Shown: in pieces, positions 10,376 to 19,171 of the stretch
Layout: the number at the start of each line of letters is the position of its first letter
Numbering within the stretch: the stretch's first letter is position 1
Assembly: GCA_001936135.1 (NCBI GenBank)
Contig: CP012816.1
Coordinates: forward strand, 2,173,501-2,237,500
From: Saccharomycopsis fibuligera x Saccharomycopsis cf. fibuligera
Taxonomy: Eukaryota > Ascomycota > Saccharomycetes > Ascoideales > Saccharomycopsidaceae
Direction of reading: 5' to 3'
Length of the DNA stretch: 64,000 bases
Notes under the pieces: generated by a model
Told to the model about the DNA's origin: nothing
What the model saw: the letters and a program-made list of their open reading frames with translations, nothing else
Database searches by the model: none
Program-made: the position numbers and the translations under genes

Positions 10376-11734
10376 TTACAAATTCCGTTGACTTGTCTGC
10401 TTGAGCTCCAACTGAAGTAAATCTTCAAGCTGTTTAGTACCTCTCTTTTCCTCTGCTTTACTCGCATCACTGATTTCAGCAGCAGTAATCACATTCTCAG
10501 CAACGGCACGAGTAGAAGCAGTCTCTACATAAGGTCGAACTGCATTTGTTCCTGTTTGTTTAACAATATTCTTCTCATTAATCATAAAATGCTCTGGGCT
10601 ACCAGCGCCGTAAAAATTCTCCTTAAGTGGCCACAAGTATTGAAATACCACATTCTGAAATAGTGAGAAAACATTGGAACTGATCCAGTATAATACCAAA
10701 ATCCCTGGAGCTTGAGAACTGATACCCATAAGGAAAATCACCGAAAGTCTCGAAATATTCAAAATCGAATCAAATATCGTAAGCCTATTTGAAAACGTAT
10801 CTTTAACAAAGTTCAGAGCATGGAATTTGCTTGGGTTGTATCTTGCAAGAAGCTCAATGTTGGTTAATGATGCAAGACCAAGCATCACTGGAAGCACCCC
10901 GTATGGATCAGCGTGTGATAAGTCCGTGAACCAAAACAAACCTTCATTAAGCAATGTTGGCTCCACTTTGTCTGTCGTTGATGAGATTAAAAAACTATTC
11001 CAACCAGACAAATTTCGCATACTGAGCGAAAGTACAATCCAAAGTGGGATTTGAAGTAATGGTAATGTGAAATTCTTCCATGCCTGGCAATGATTTTCTC
11101 TATAAAGTTTTTTTTGTCTATTACGCTTCTCTTTGGCAGAAAGTAGAACCACTTGTTCGTAAGTGAGAGCAGCCATCGGATCATTCGTGGCAACGACAAG
11201 GTGATCTTTAGTACTGCTATTATTATTGGTATTGTTGCCAATACCATTTGGGGTGATTGGCACAGTGGTGGCACGGTTTCGAAGCATCATTTTTCTCATT
11301 AAATTGAACTTGAGAATTGGATACATTGCATCAAGGATTGGCCGTAGCTGTTGTTGCTTAACCATTCTCTTTCTATTTAGGATTGCCAACGGGAGTGTGA
11401 TTGTGGATCTGAAAACTATTGTAGCAAGCGGGATCAAGGCCCACCATGGTAATCCTAAGCTGTTATGCAAGTTTACAAATGATGCGGTAAGTGACTCTAT
11501 TGTTGTCGTGAGGTCAGAAAAGTTTCTTTTGTTTTTAGCATTAGTTGAAGTTATTGGTAATGAAGTTGATATTATTCCAATATTCGATTTTGGTATGATC
11601 ATGGCTCTTTTCGATGGGGTTCTGAATAGGCTCAGAAACTGGCGGATTATGGAAGTGGCATTTTTTTGCACGGTATAATGATGCAGCTGCTGGTGCCTAA
11701 GCAGCCCTATCAAAGGCTGTATTGCAATGTTCAT
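10376..11734 (-). CDS. COX18: Mitochondrial inner-membrane insertase Cox18 (Oxa1/YidC family)
   Basis: The 452-residue protein has a basic, Ser/Thr-rich N-terminus consistent with a mitochondrial targeting sequence, followed by an Oxa1/YidC core from about residue 90 to 360. The core opens with the first membrane segment in LPWWALIPLATIVFRSTITLP, has the basic matrix loop after it (LNRKRMVKQQQ), then PLLQIPLWIVLSLSMRN, and ends with ILVLYWISSNVFSLFQN, the typical last segment. Cox18 (Oxa2) exports the C-terminal tail of cytochrome oxidase subunit 2. It lacks the long C-terminal ribosome-binding coiled coil of Oxa1, which favours Cox18. It is longer than yeast Cox18 (about 316 residues), mainly through an Asn/Thr-rich insert near 155-170 and a C-terminal extension. 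Confidence 0.78.
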   Translation of the reverse strand: MNIAIQPLIGLLRHQQLHHYTVQKNATSIIRQFLSLFRTPSKRAMIIPKSNIGIISTSLPITSTNAKNKRNFSDLTTTIESLTASFVNLHNSLGLPWWALIPLATIVFRSTITLPLAILNRKRMVKQQQLRPILDAMYPILKFNLMRKMMLRNRATTVPITPNGIGNNTNNNSSTKDHLVVATNDPMAALTYEQVVLLSAKEKRNRQKKLYRENHCQAWKNFTLPLLQIPLWIVLSLSMRNLSGWNSFLISSTTDKVEPTLLNEGLFWFTDLSHADPYGVLPVMLGLASLTNIELLARYNPSKFHALNFVKDTFSNRLTIFDSILNISRLSVIFLMGISSQAPGILVLYWISSNVFSLFQNVVFQYLWPLKENFYGAGSPEHFMINEKNIVKQTGTNAVRPYVETASTRAVAENVITAAEISDASKAEEKRGTKQLEDLLQLELKQTSQRNL

Positions 11735-12098
11735 TATTTTCGCAGCATATGAGATTCACTGCATTGGTGACGTTATGTATAAGATGCACAGCTTATGCTC
11801 CGATCAAAACAAAATCACCCCATAGTCTCGTTTCTCTTCGAAGGTGTTTTTTAGTGTTCAATTTTCATGTTGTCGTGATTCTCAAGAATTTTTCATCGCC
11901 TCGGAATCATGCAATAGTCACATGGCCATAGTACCGGGAAAAATCTTGAAAAGTGCATCTCCATAAACAATTCTAAAATCGTAGTGTACTGAACATTGAC
12001 GACGCTCTAGTAGCTGGCTTTCATTACTCCTCAACAGCCAAACTAGTCGGTTAGCACAACACTCAACCACCACCACAAATCACACATAATAGACAGAA
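11735..12098. other. Divergent promoter region of COX18 and SPT4
   Basis: 364 bp shared 5' region. No motif stands out beyond AT-rich stretches. Confidence 0.5.
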
Positions 12099-12569
12099 AT
12101 GTCATCCAGACAAGAAAGAGCCTGCATGTTATGCGGTATAATACAGACACAACAGGTATGTGGGTATCCGTTTAAAAACTTCACAGCATACCATCATTTG
12201 AGTAACCTCAGTAGACTGCTGCGTGGATTTATCATAGCAAGACATGTAACCTCAAAATTTTAGTACGATCTTACTAACAGTAAATAACAGACATTTTTGC
12301 GAGACGGATGTCCAAATTGTGAAGAAGTGCTTAATTTTGCTGGTGACGATGTATCTAACGTTGTTGAGTGTACATCTCCATCATTTGAAGGTATCGTGGC
12401 TCTTGGTGAGCCAGGGGAAAGTTGGGTAGCTAAATGGCTCAGAATTGATAATTTCAGACCAGGTTTATATGCGGTCAAAGTCAGTGGTAAACTTCCTGCT
12501 GACGTGGTGAATGATTTGGAAGCAAAGGGAATACAGTATAGACCTAGGGATGGTAGTGTTACTGATTGA
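12099..12569 (+). CDS. SPT4: Transcription elongation factor Spt4 (DSIF small subunit), one intron
   Basis: Exon 1 is 12099-12155 (19 codons). The intron is 12156-12290 (135 nt) with donor GTATGT, a perfect TACTAAC branch at 12272-12278 and acceptor CAG at 12288-12290. Exon 2 is 12291-12569. The spliced product is 111 residues and matches Spt4 end to end. The zinc finger is ERACMLCGI...RDGCPNC (Cys9, Cys12, Cys26, Cys29), then [13 protein letters not shown] and ESWVAKWLR, then [10 protein letters not shown] and a YRPRDGS tail. Spt4 pairs with the NGN domain of Spt5 to form DSIF, which promotes RNA polymerase II processivity and also acts at centromeric heterochromatin. The intron splits the zinc-finger loop. 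Confidence 0.96.
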
Positions 12570-13196
12570 GCATTTTTAGGAAAAAATAAATAAAACAAGA
12601 ACAAAAGAAACAAGACCAAGCGAAACGCTAAACTGGGGGAAGGAGTACAATAAAAGCGTCTATCTGGCATATGATCGCATTGTTACTAAAAACATTTTAT
12701 GGGAGGATCTATTTTTTTGGAATCTTGTTACTATGGCTTACAGTGACAAGCAGTTAAAAGCAATACTGTGTGTGGATGGACTAAGTTGTTCGCATACTAA
12801 ATGCACTGGGAGCCAAATCCAGCATTATAAAAGAAGGCGTCACTTTGAAAAATGCCTATGTAGAGATAAATGTATTATTCAGTAGATTTTTTGTATAATT
12901 ATCAACGGCTAATCAAATTATTACTCAAATTTTTGTAAGTATAATTGATCTAATCATATACAAAAGAAGGTAACGACCAGATAGTTTAGTTAATTTTAAA
13001 TGAAGTGGCTATAACGATGCAAATTTGAGCGAGGGGGAAAGCAGAAAGAAAGAATAAAAACAAAATGGCAAAAAAATAAAAATTAAGGAATGGTTGTAGT
13101 TTCACAATTTTTTTTTTCTTTTCTGGGTAGTAAAATCTAATAGCAATGTATTTTTAACATAACACAAATTGAATCGACAAAAACTACTCAAAAGAT
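12570..13196. other. Convergent intergenic between SPT4 and the RNase III-like gene
   Basis: AT-rich 3' flanks of both genes; nothing else is recognised. Confidence 0.5.
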
Positions 13197-15458
13197 TCAC
13201 AATGCCGAATTAATTCCAAGCGACTTCAAACTTCTTTCATTTCTTAAAGCCTGCATAGCGGCTCTTTGACTGGCTTTCTTCTTATTACTATCAATTCCTT
13301 CTCCCAACAACACTGAATTAAGGTACACTTGTGCATGAGTATATCCATCACCCAATGTTCCGTATTTGTAATCTGGCACAAAACGTCTTTGTCCTGCTAG
13401 GGCATACAATCTGTTTTTGGCTCCATAGTCTATACCATCCGGCCCAATTTGAGATCCCAAGTGTGATGATTCTGCTGCTGGCGTTGGCTCTGTGCTAGCG
13501 TTGAGGTATGCTGATGCACCAGGCGCACCAGGTGTTCCCACTTGTGGTTGTGGTTGTGGTGTTGCTAGTGAATGTTGCGGATGTTGTGGATATTGTGGGT
13601 ACAGGTTTGGCATGTTGGCTTTCAAGCGGACACCATATTGGTCAAAAAACAAATTTGCATTTGCATTAGCACTAGAGCAAAAGTTTGGATTGCTTGGATT
13701 GCTTGTATTAGCTTGAATGTTCGCTGTATGTTTCAAATAACTATTCATTGGCACGCGTCTTTGCGTGGAAGTAGATTCAATATTTGCGCCTGGTTCATTG
13801 TCCCAGATATTAAGCTGACCAGCGGTTCGTGGGGCCAACAAGCTATTATGAGAAGATACATAAGCATCACTACTACTCATAGCAGAGCCAACATTAGTAT
13901 TCCCAACAATAGTTCTAGTGTCTGGAGGTACGTCTATAGTGGAAATTATATCTTTGTGATATGTAGGCATTGATGGTGATGAGAGAGAAGTTGGTATAGA
14001 GGTTGCCATTGTAGAGCTAGGGTACGCAGATTTGGGATCAAGGCCAGTATCCGTTAGCGTTTGCTTAGCTGAAAACATTGAGCCAGACTCATCAAGCAGT
14101 CTTTCACTACTGGAATCAGAAGACTCAAAAAGGTTATTAGCTAACTTCCTTCTCTTTTCATGACCGCCGCTCCCGCCATAACCGCCAGCGGATGTCTTTT
14201 GGACATCAGGTGGGAACCTAGCTAGGTCATGCTGTGTTATTAATCCTTCAGTTATCCTATGGTTGCTAAATACTGCTGCAAGACAATTTCTTTCTGCTTC
14301 ACCAGTAGTATTTCCATAATCTGCAGCCACAAACTCATCACCAATCAAACATTCCATTTTAAAAGGTCTCTCAGCCTTTTTTAATCTAAAAATGATATTT
14401 AAGTTTTTTGACTTTAACGCCTTTGTGTAAAAATCAATGCGTTTTGACAAGGTATCGTCATGTTCTAACTCATCTCCACTGGCTGAGAAAAATTCTTTGG
14501 CAGAAAACATAGGTTCCAAATTGACTAATGCTCTAAAATGAGGTTCAAATAGAGTTAGTAGCCATTGTTTCAAGAGAACAATATTCAGAAACCGTTCATT
14601 GAGATAAGCGCCAATATAAGATAAAAATATCTCGCCATGCAATTGAATCCTTTCCTCAGCATTGAATTCAGTATGACTTGAAGCAGTATTTTTGTCTGGT
14701 TGTTCATGTATACTGCTTTTCACTAATTCGTTAAACTTGTCGTAAGTGTTGAGTCTTAAGCACAGTAGCAATTGCGATAGCTGGAGATCTAACCCGTAAT
14801 CAGTAAACATTTTGGCAAAAGATTTATTAGAGCATACTTTTGATTGGTATTCTATAATTTCTTCATTAGAGAGTGTGCCGTATACCTCGTTTAAGAGGGA
14901 GAAACCGAGAAAGTGTACCGCCGAGTATCCTATACTAAAAAATTTCCTGTTTTGCTCTTCTTGGAATTTCAAATATCCAAGTGAAGACTTGTCAATGTTA
15001 GAAAGCTTTGAAGTTATTTTCTGTGCTATTAGAGGGTGGTAAAAAATGCTCAAGTATTGGTCTTGGTGTTCCAAGTCTAGTAGACTTGGTTTCAATAGAG
15101 ATGAGTTATTAATTATTTTATGGGTATAACGATTCAACACCTGGTCAAAGTCATTCTCTTTGTAATGGAAATTCAAAATCTGTCTGAAAATGTTCTCTGG
15201 GTCATCTTCGTAGTTAGTTTTGATTCTTGAAGCAAGTTTGATTTGAGAGGTTTTGAGTATGTCCTTAAACAATTCTGATTCTGCTTGATCTTCAGCAGTA
15301 GCAGTATTGGCTGAAGTCTTTGTTAAACGTCTGATGGTATGTCTGTTTGGCGCTTTGTTCACTAATAGCTCAATGCTTGCCCTTAGTAGGTCAACGTCAA
15401 AACCAACATCAACGAGTGTTTTTAGCAGCGTTGGTGGCGAATAGGACTCGTCTGACAT
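13197..15458 (-). CDS. RNase III-fold protein with two dsRNA-binding domains, catalytic residues replaced
   Basis: The 753-residue protein has the order seen in budding-yeast Dicer (Dcr1): an N-terminal region (1-125), an RNase III fold (about 125-320), dsRBD1 (about 341-400), a long Ser/Asn/Gln/Pro-rich linker (about 405-680) and a C-terminal dsRBD2 (about 685-750). dsRBD2 is textbook: YKYGTLGDGYTHAQVYLN, LLGEGIDSNKKKASQRAAMQAL. In the RNase III signature, where active enzymes read ERLEFLGDS, this protein reads RKFFSIGYS (171-179). The second helix reads HGEIFLSYIGA (274-284) in place of ADxxEAxIGA. The four metal-binding acids E/D/D/E therefore become Phe174, Tyr178, Glu276 and Leu279. I infer a dsRNA-binding protein without Dicer activity. 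No mitochondrial presequence is evident, which argues against the ribosomal RNase III relatives mL44/mL57. Orthologue identity is open. Confidence 0.75.
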   Translation of the reverse strand: MSDESYSPPTLLKTLVDVGFDVDLLRASIELLVNKAPNRHTIRRLTKTSANTATAEDQAESELFKDILKTSQIKLASRIKTNYEDDPENIFRQILNFHYKENDFDQVLNRYTHKIINNSSLLKPSLLDLEHQDQYLSIFYHPLIAQKITSKLSNIDKSSLGYLKFQEEQNRKFFSIGYSAVHFLGFSLLNEVYGTLSNEEIIEYQSKVCSNKSFAKMFTDYGLDLQLSQLLLCLRLNTYDKFNELVKSSIHEQPDKNTASSHTEFNAEERIQLHGEIFLSYIGAYLNERFLNIVLLKQWLLTLFEPHFRALVNLEPMFSAKEFFSASGDELEHDDTLSKRIDFYTKALKSKNLNIIFRLKKAERPFKMECLIGDEFVAADYGNTTGEAERNCLAAVFSNHRITEGLITQHDLARFPPDVQKTSAGGYGGSGGHEKRRKLANNLFESSDSSSERLLDESGSMFSAKQTLTDTGLDPKSAYPSSTMATSIPTSLSSPSMPTYHKDIISTIDVPPDTRTIVGNTNVGSAMSSSDAYVSSHNSLLAPRTAGQLNIWDNEPGANIESTSTQRRVPMNSYLKHTANIQANTSNPSNPNFCSSANANANLFFDQYGVRLKANMPNLYPQYPQHPQHSLATPQPQPQVGTPGAPGASAYLNASTEPTPAAESSHLGSQIGPDGIDYGAKNRLYALAGQRRFVPDYKYGTLGDGYTHAQVYLNSVLLGEGIDSNKKKASQRAAMQALRNERSLKSLGINSAL

Positions 15459-15955
15459 TGTGTTGCTGAGGTTTGCAATATTCCAAAAAAACAGCGTCTG
15501 CGCTAGCTCTGATGTATCTGTCTTATGATTTTGATGAGCGCTTAGCGATGATCCGGAATGTTTTGTCTGAAATATAGAAACAGCTTGATATTAAAGGTGC
15601 AGTGACATGTCAAAGACAGATATAGAGTCTGCCACTAGCTATTTACGCGGGTGAAGCTAGGAGGGATGGCATGAAGAAGGGGTTTGATAGTACTCAATAG
15701 TCGTTTTAGTAAGAAACGATTCTCCAGAGATCATTGATCGATGGATGTTGTTTGTTCTCGGGCTCATGATCAGCGGTAATTTTTTTTAGCGCAGGACAAA
15801 CTGCGAGCGAGTGGGTATGCCGGGCATGAGTCTTCTTACGAGGTCACCATCAACAAGCACCTACCAATACTACAGTCGTCGAGAACGTAAGCAGCATGAA
15901 AAAAGTCAGCTTTTTATACATTTCTAATTATGGCCAGCAATTCTTTGCCAACAAT
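15459..15955. other. Intergenic between the RNase III-like gene and DAL3
   Basis: Promoter of the RNase III-like gene (minus strand) plus the DAL3 3' flank. No defined motif. Confidence 0.45.
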
Positions 15956-16651
15956 TTATGCATCAGAGTCCAAAGCAAACTTTAAAGTGAATCCTGGATC
16001 AAAATAGCATTCTTGACAGTCATCGTCATCAACATCATTTTCGTTAACCAACACAGCAAAGTCAATGTAGTCCTCATCGCTGCTTAAGCTCTCCTTGTCA
16101 CTTCCAAACTCCAGAGATATGGCAATCATTGGAGCGTGCCAGGTGCCTGCCCCGTATGTGACTGCTTGGTTCCCCATACAATAAAATGCTTCGATGGTGG
16201 TTGGGTCAGGTAAGTGCTGTTCGGAGCTTTTGTCGTCTAACGCACAAATCACAATGTAAGCGAGCTTGCCACTTGGACGGCCCATTGGGGTGAATGTTTG
16301 GGTGGAGTAAGGGTGTCTTTCTAGCACTTTGCACAAGTACTTGAAGCCTTTGGATCCGCTGTCTTGCTTATCAAGCGCACTCATCAAGTGATTTGGTGGG
16401 AAGCATCTAAATATGTTGAAATTTGTTCTAGATTGGTTTGTGCTGGGCGATTTGGCAAAATTATTAACTGATTCAGACACTTTTCTGATTTTGATGGCGG
16501 TGCCGTAGTTAGCTCCTGCTTTGAGATTTCTGGCCTTTATTTCTTCATCCGGAGACACAATGGAGCCAAACTTGGAGAATGCTTCAATAGTGAGTCTCTT
16601 CACAGGAATCTCAGGATATGTGCTGTCTAACTGGAAGGTCTTTAACACCAT
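15956..16651 (-). CDS. DAL3: Ureidoglycolate lyase Dal3 (allantoin degradation)
   Basis: The 231-residue protein matches the ureidoglycolate lyase family (AllA-like cupin). The enzyme splits ureidoglycolate into glyoxylate and urea, the final dedicated step of allantoin use. Conserved blocks include GSIVSPDEEI, KAGANYGTAIKI, FNIFRCFPPNHL, LERHPYSTQTFTPMGR and CMGNQAVTYGAGTWHAPMI, which contains the active-site His/Trp region. It is somewhat longer than Saccharomyces Dal3 (195 residues) because of an acidic insert (DKESLSSDEDY) and a C-terminal extension. Its promoter, shared with the NAD kinase gene, has four GATAA/TTATC cores within 163 bp of the ATG, so nitrogen catabolite control is expected. 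Confidence 0.94.
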   Translation of the reverse strand: MVLKTFQLDSTYPEIPVKRLTIEAFSKFGSIVSPDEEIKARNLKAGANYGTAIKIRKVSESVNNFAKSPSTNQSRTNFNIFRCFPPNHLMSALDKQDSGSKGFKYLCKVLERHPYSTQTFTPMGRPSGKLAYIVICALDDKSSEQHLPDPTTIEAFYCMGNQAVTYGAGTWHAPMIAISLEFGSDKESLSSDEDYIDFAVLVNENDVDDDDCQECYFDPGFTLKFALDSDA

Positions 16652-17158
16652 TTTTGGCTAATAATTCAGATCCACATGCAAATATTTTGAATGTTAAGAT
16701 AAACAGCGGGTTTAAGAGATGATTAATGCTGACTGTTTGAAGTTTCCAGAGATGATAAGCTGATGGTGGAAGTCAAATCGTTATCGTGGACACGAGCACC
16801 GGCTTGCCGATAAGCGTTGACAGTAGAATTGAGCGTATTTCGCCGGCGAAGATTAACGCTGCTATCACTCTGAACTAACCGTCAGAAGGCGAGCTTGAGC
16901 TATTGGTACCAGTTCTCCATAAAACAAAAAAGCCGTGGCTGCTATTATATGTATGTAGCTTTAATCCACCAGAAAGCAGAGGAGTAGTCATTGAGAGTAA
17001 CTATTGTGTGTAAAAGACCCATGACAGTGGTGTAGCAAAGCTTATAGCGCATCGTTCAAGACACCAACAAAAAATGAAAGATGTGATGGGCACTCACTCT
17101 TACAAGGGCAATGAACTCTACTTGTACTATAAACCAAAAGTGATGCACAAAGCTTAAG
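16652..17158. other. Divergent promoter of DAL3 and the NAD kinase gene
   Basis: 507 bp shared 5' region. The GATA cores lie on the DAL3 side; the NAD kinase half shows no clear element. Confidence 0.5.
16698..16814. promoter_or_regulatory. GATA-factor sites in the DAL3 promoter
   Basis: GATAA cores are at 16698-16702, 16754-16758 and 16809-16813, the last two as GATAAG, with one reverse core (TTATC) at 16781-16785. They lie 47-162 bp before the DAL3 ATG. Paired GATAA elements are the known nitrogen-responsive element of allantoin genes in Saccharomyces. Confidence 0.6.
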
Positions 17159-18682
17159 ATGAATTCCACAAACAATTCCAGTGAGAGCGATTCAGAAAAT
17201 TATCTCCAATTCAGCTCCAGCACTAGTCTTGACTCGCTCTACAATAACAACAATCATCCGTACAAGAGCACTTGTGACATAATCCCATCTTTAATAAACC
17301 ACGAGCTCAGCAAGGTTACTAGTGGTAACTCTATAGTTAATCAGAGCCATTTAAACAACAAATGTAGTATTTACGATTTGGTGTCTACTATTAGGCTAGT
17401 GGATAAGAAATTGGATCATATTACTGTCAAGACGACGACTAAGAAAATCCTTATTGTTACAAAAATTTACGACATTGGGCCCGTGTTGGATACTTTGGAA
17501 ATAATTAAGTACTTGCTTACCTCTAGTCCAAAGGCTCAGTTATTCATACAGGACGAATTGCTCAAGATTGAAGAATTTAAACTTACAGAACTCAATTCTG
17601 AACACCCTGAATTGAACGTTGAACATCGAATCAAATATTGGTCCGCTAAAGCATGCAGCTACAATCCAGACACATTTGATTTGATTATCACTCTCGGAGG
17701 AGATGGAACGATACTATTCACTAGTTGGTTGTTCCAAGAGCTTATACCCCCTGTCCTATCCTTCAGCTTAGGCTCTTTGGGTTTCTTAACTCAATTCAAT
17801 TTTGCAGATTATCAAGATGTTTTGAATGAAATAATGACAAATGGGTATCAGTGCCTGATAAGGACGAGATTCGAGTGCACTGTAATGAAATCGAAAAGAA
17901 ACAATAAACTGCATTTTTCTAAACTTAGCCTCGGAAGTGATAGCGAAAGTGGCAGAAATGTTAGTATTAGTAATAGCTCTAGTAACAACAACAGCAAGAA
18001 CAACCGCAGTGACGGCACTGTTCTGCCTCCTTATCAAAGCAATAACATTCTAAATGAAAGTAAAACAATTAGTTTTACCGAGAGAACTGCCAACTCCAAT
18101 GGGAAAATATGCTTAAATGATCAAGTTACTTTAGCCGATGAGCTTAAAGATGAAGAATCAATCAATAAAACCCACTACAAAATGTTTCGGTACTCTATCT
18201 TCAATGACATTGTGGTAGACAGAGGTCCTAATCCCACCATGACATCTGTTGATTTGTATTCTGACAATGAGCTTTTGACCAACGTTGAAGCCGATGGTTG
18301 CGTAATTGCTACGCCATCAGGGTCAACTGCTTACTCACTTTCTGCTGGTGGTTCGTTAGTGCATCCAGAAATTCCTGGAATCTTGATTAGTCCAATATGT
18401 GCTCATTCACTATCTTTCCGCCCATTAGTGATTCCAGAGTCAATAATTCTTCGGATTGGTGTACCATATGATGCAAGATATTCTGCTTGGTGTTCTTTTG
18501 ACGGGAAGAATAGAGTTGAGCTTGAGCCTGGTGATTTTGTCACGATTACTGCCAGCAGATTTCCGATTCCGTTTGTCAAGAATACCGCTAGCAAGAATGA
18601 ATGGTTCAAGAGATTAAGCGATACTTTGCATTGGAATGAGCGAAAAAGACAAAAACCATTTAATAACCTTGCACTAGATTGA
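17159..18682 (+). CDS. UTR1: NAD kinase (Utr1/Yef1 type)
   Basis: The 507-residue enzyme phosphorylates NAD to NADP with ATP. The ATP/NAD-kinase core starts near residue 95. The catalytic GGDGT is at 180-184 in DLIITLGGDGTILFTSWLF. Further core blocks are FSLGSLGFLTQF, FNDIVVDRGPNP, the glycine-rich ATPSGSTAYSLSAGGSLVHPE, and ICAHSLSFRPLVIPES. A Ser/Asn-rich low-complexity insert (about residues 255-310) interrupts the core, as in fungal Utr1-type kinases. There is no mitochondrial presequence, so it is the cytosolic Utr1/Yef1 type rather than Pos5. Confidence 0.9.
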   Translation: MNSTNNSSESDSENYLQFSSSTSLDSLYNNNNHPYKSTCDIIPSLINHELSKVTSGNSIVNQSHLNNKCSIYDLVSTIRLVDKKLDHITVKTTTKKILIVTKIYDIGPVLDTLEIIKYLLTSSPKAQLFIQDELLKIEEFKLTELNSEHPELNVEHRIKYWSAKACSYNPDTFDLIITLGGDGTILFTSWLFQELIPPVLSFSLGSLGFLTQFNFADYQDVLNEIMTNGYQCLIRTRFECTVMKSKRNNKLHFSKLSLGSDSESGRNVSISNSSSNNNSKNNRSDGTVLPPYQSNNILNESKTISFTERTANSNGKICLNDQVTLADELKDEESINKTHYKMFRYSIFNDIVVDRGPNPTMTSVDLYSDNELLTNVEADGCVIATPSGSTAYSLSAGGSLVHPEIPGILISPICAHSLSFRPLVIPESIILRIGVPYDARYSAWCSFDGKNRVELEPGDFVTITASRFPIPFVKNTASKNEWFKRLSDTLHWNERKRQKPFNNLALD

Positions 18683-19171
18683 ACATACTTATTGGTGGAA
18701 ACAATGCAAATACAAAATACCATGTTACATAGTTTATGAAATTATAACATGTCGAAAAAATTTATTAATAATACATCTTTAACTATAGTAAAGTTTAAAA
18801 AAGGCAGAAAAAAAAATTGAAAAGTAATGATCTGCCAGCATATACACAAGCAACTGATTTTATAACAATAAAAAAAGTAAAAATGTAGATGATAATAATA
18901 ACGATGATGATGAGGTAAAAATCAAAGAACAAAAAGGTCAAGGACAAGAAGTCAAAATATATATATATATATAAGTAAAAATCAGAATTGAAATAAATAT
19001 TTGTACCAAAGCAAAAGGAAAAAAAAAAATTGAAATACAAAAAGCAGAAAAGTGTGTCCAAGGTAAACACCTATACTAATACCAACACCAATACCTATCA
19101 CAACCGTAAAAATGCAGAAATCAAACAAGAACAATAAAAACAACAACTAAACCATAAACCATGAAAACTAA
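18683..19171. other. Convergent intergenic between NAD kinase and SMC6
   Basis: Very AT-rich, with a (TA)n run near 18957-18973. Nothing coding is supported. Confidence 0.5.
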
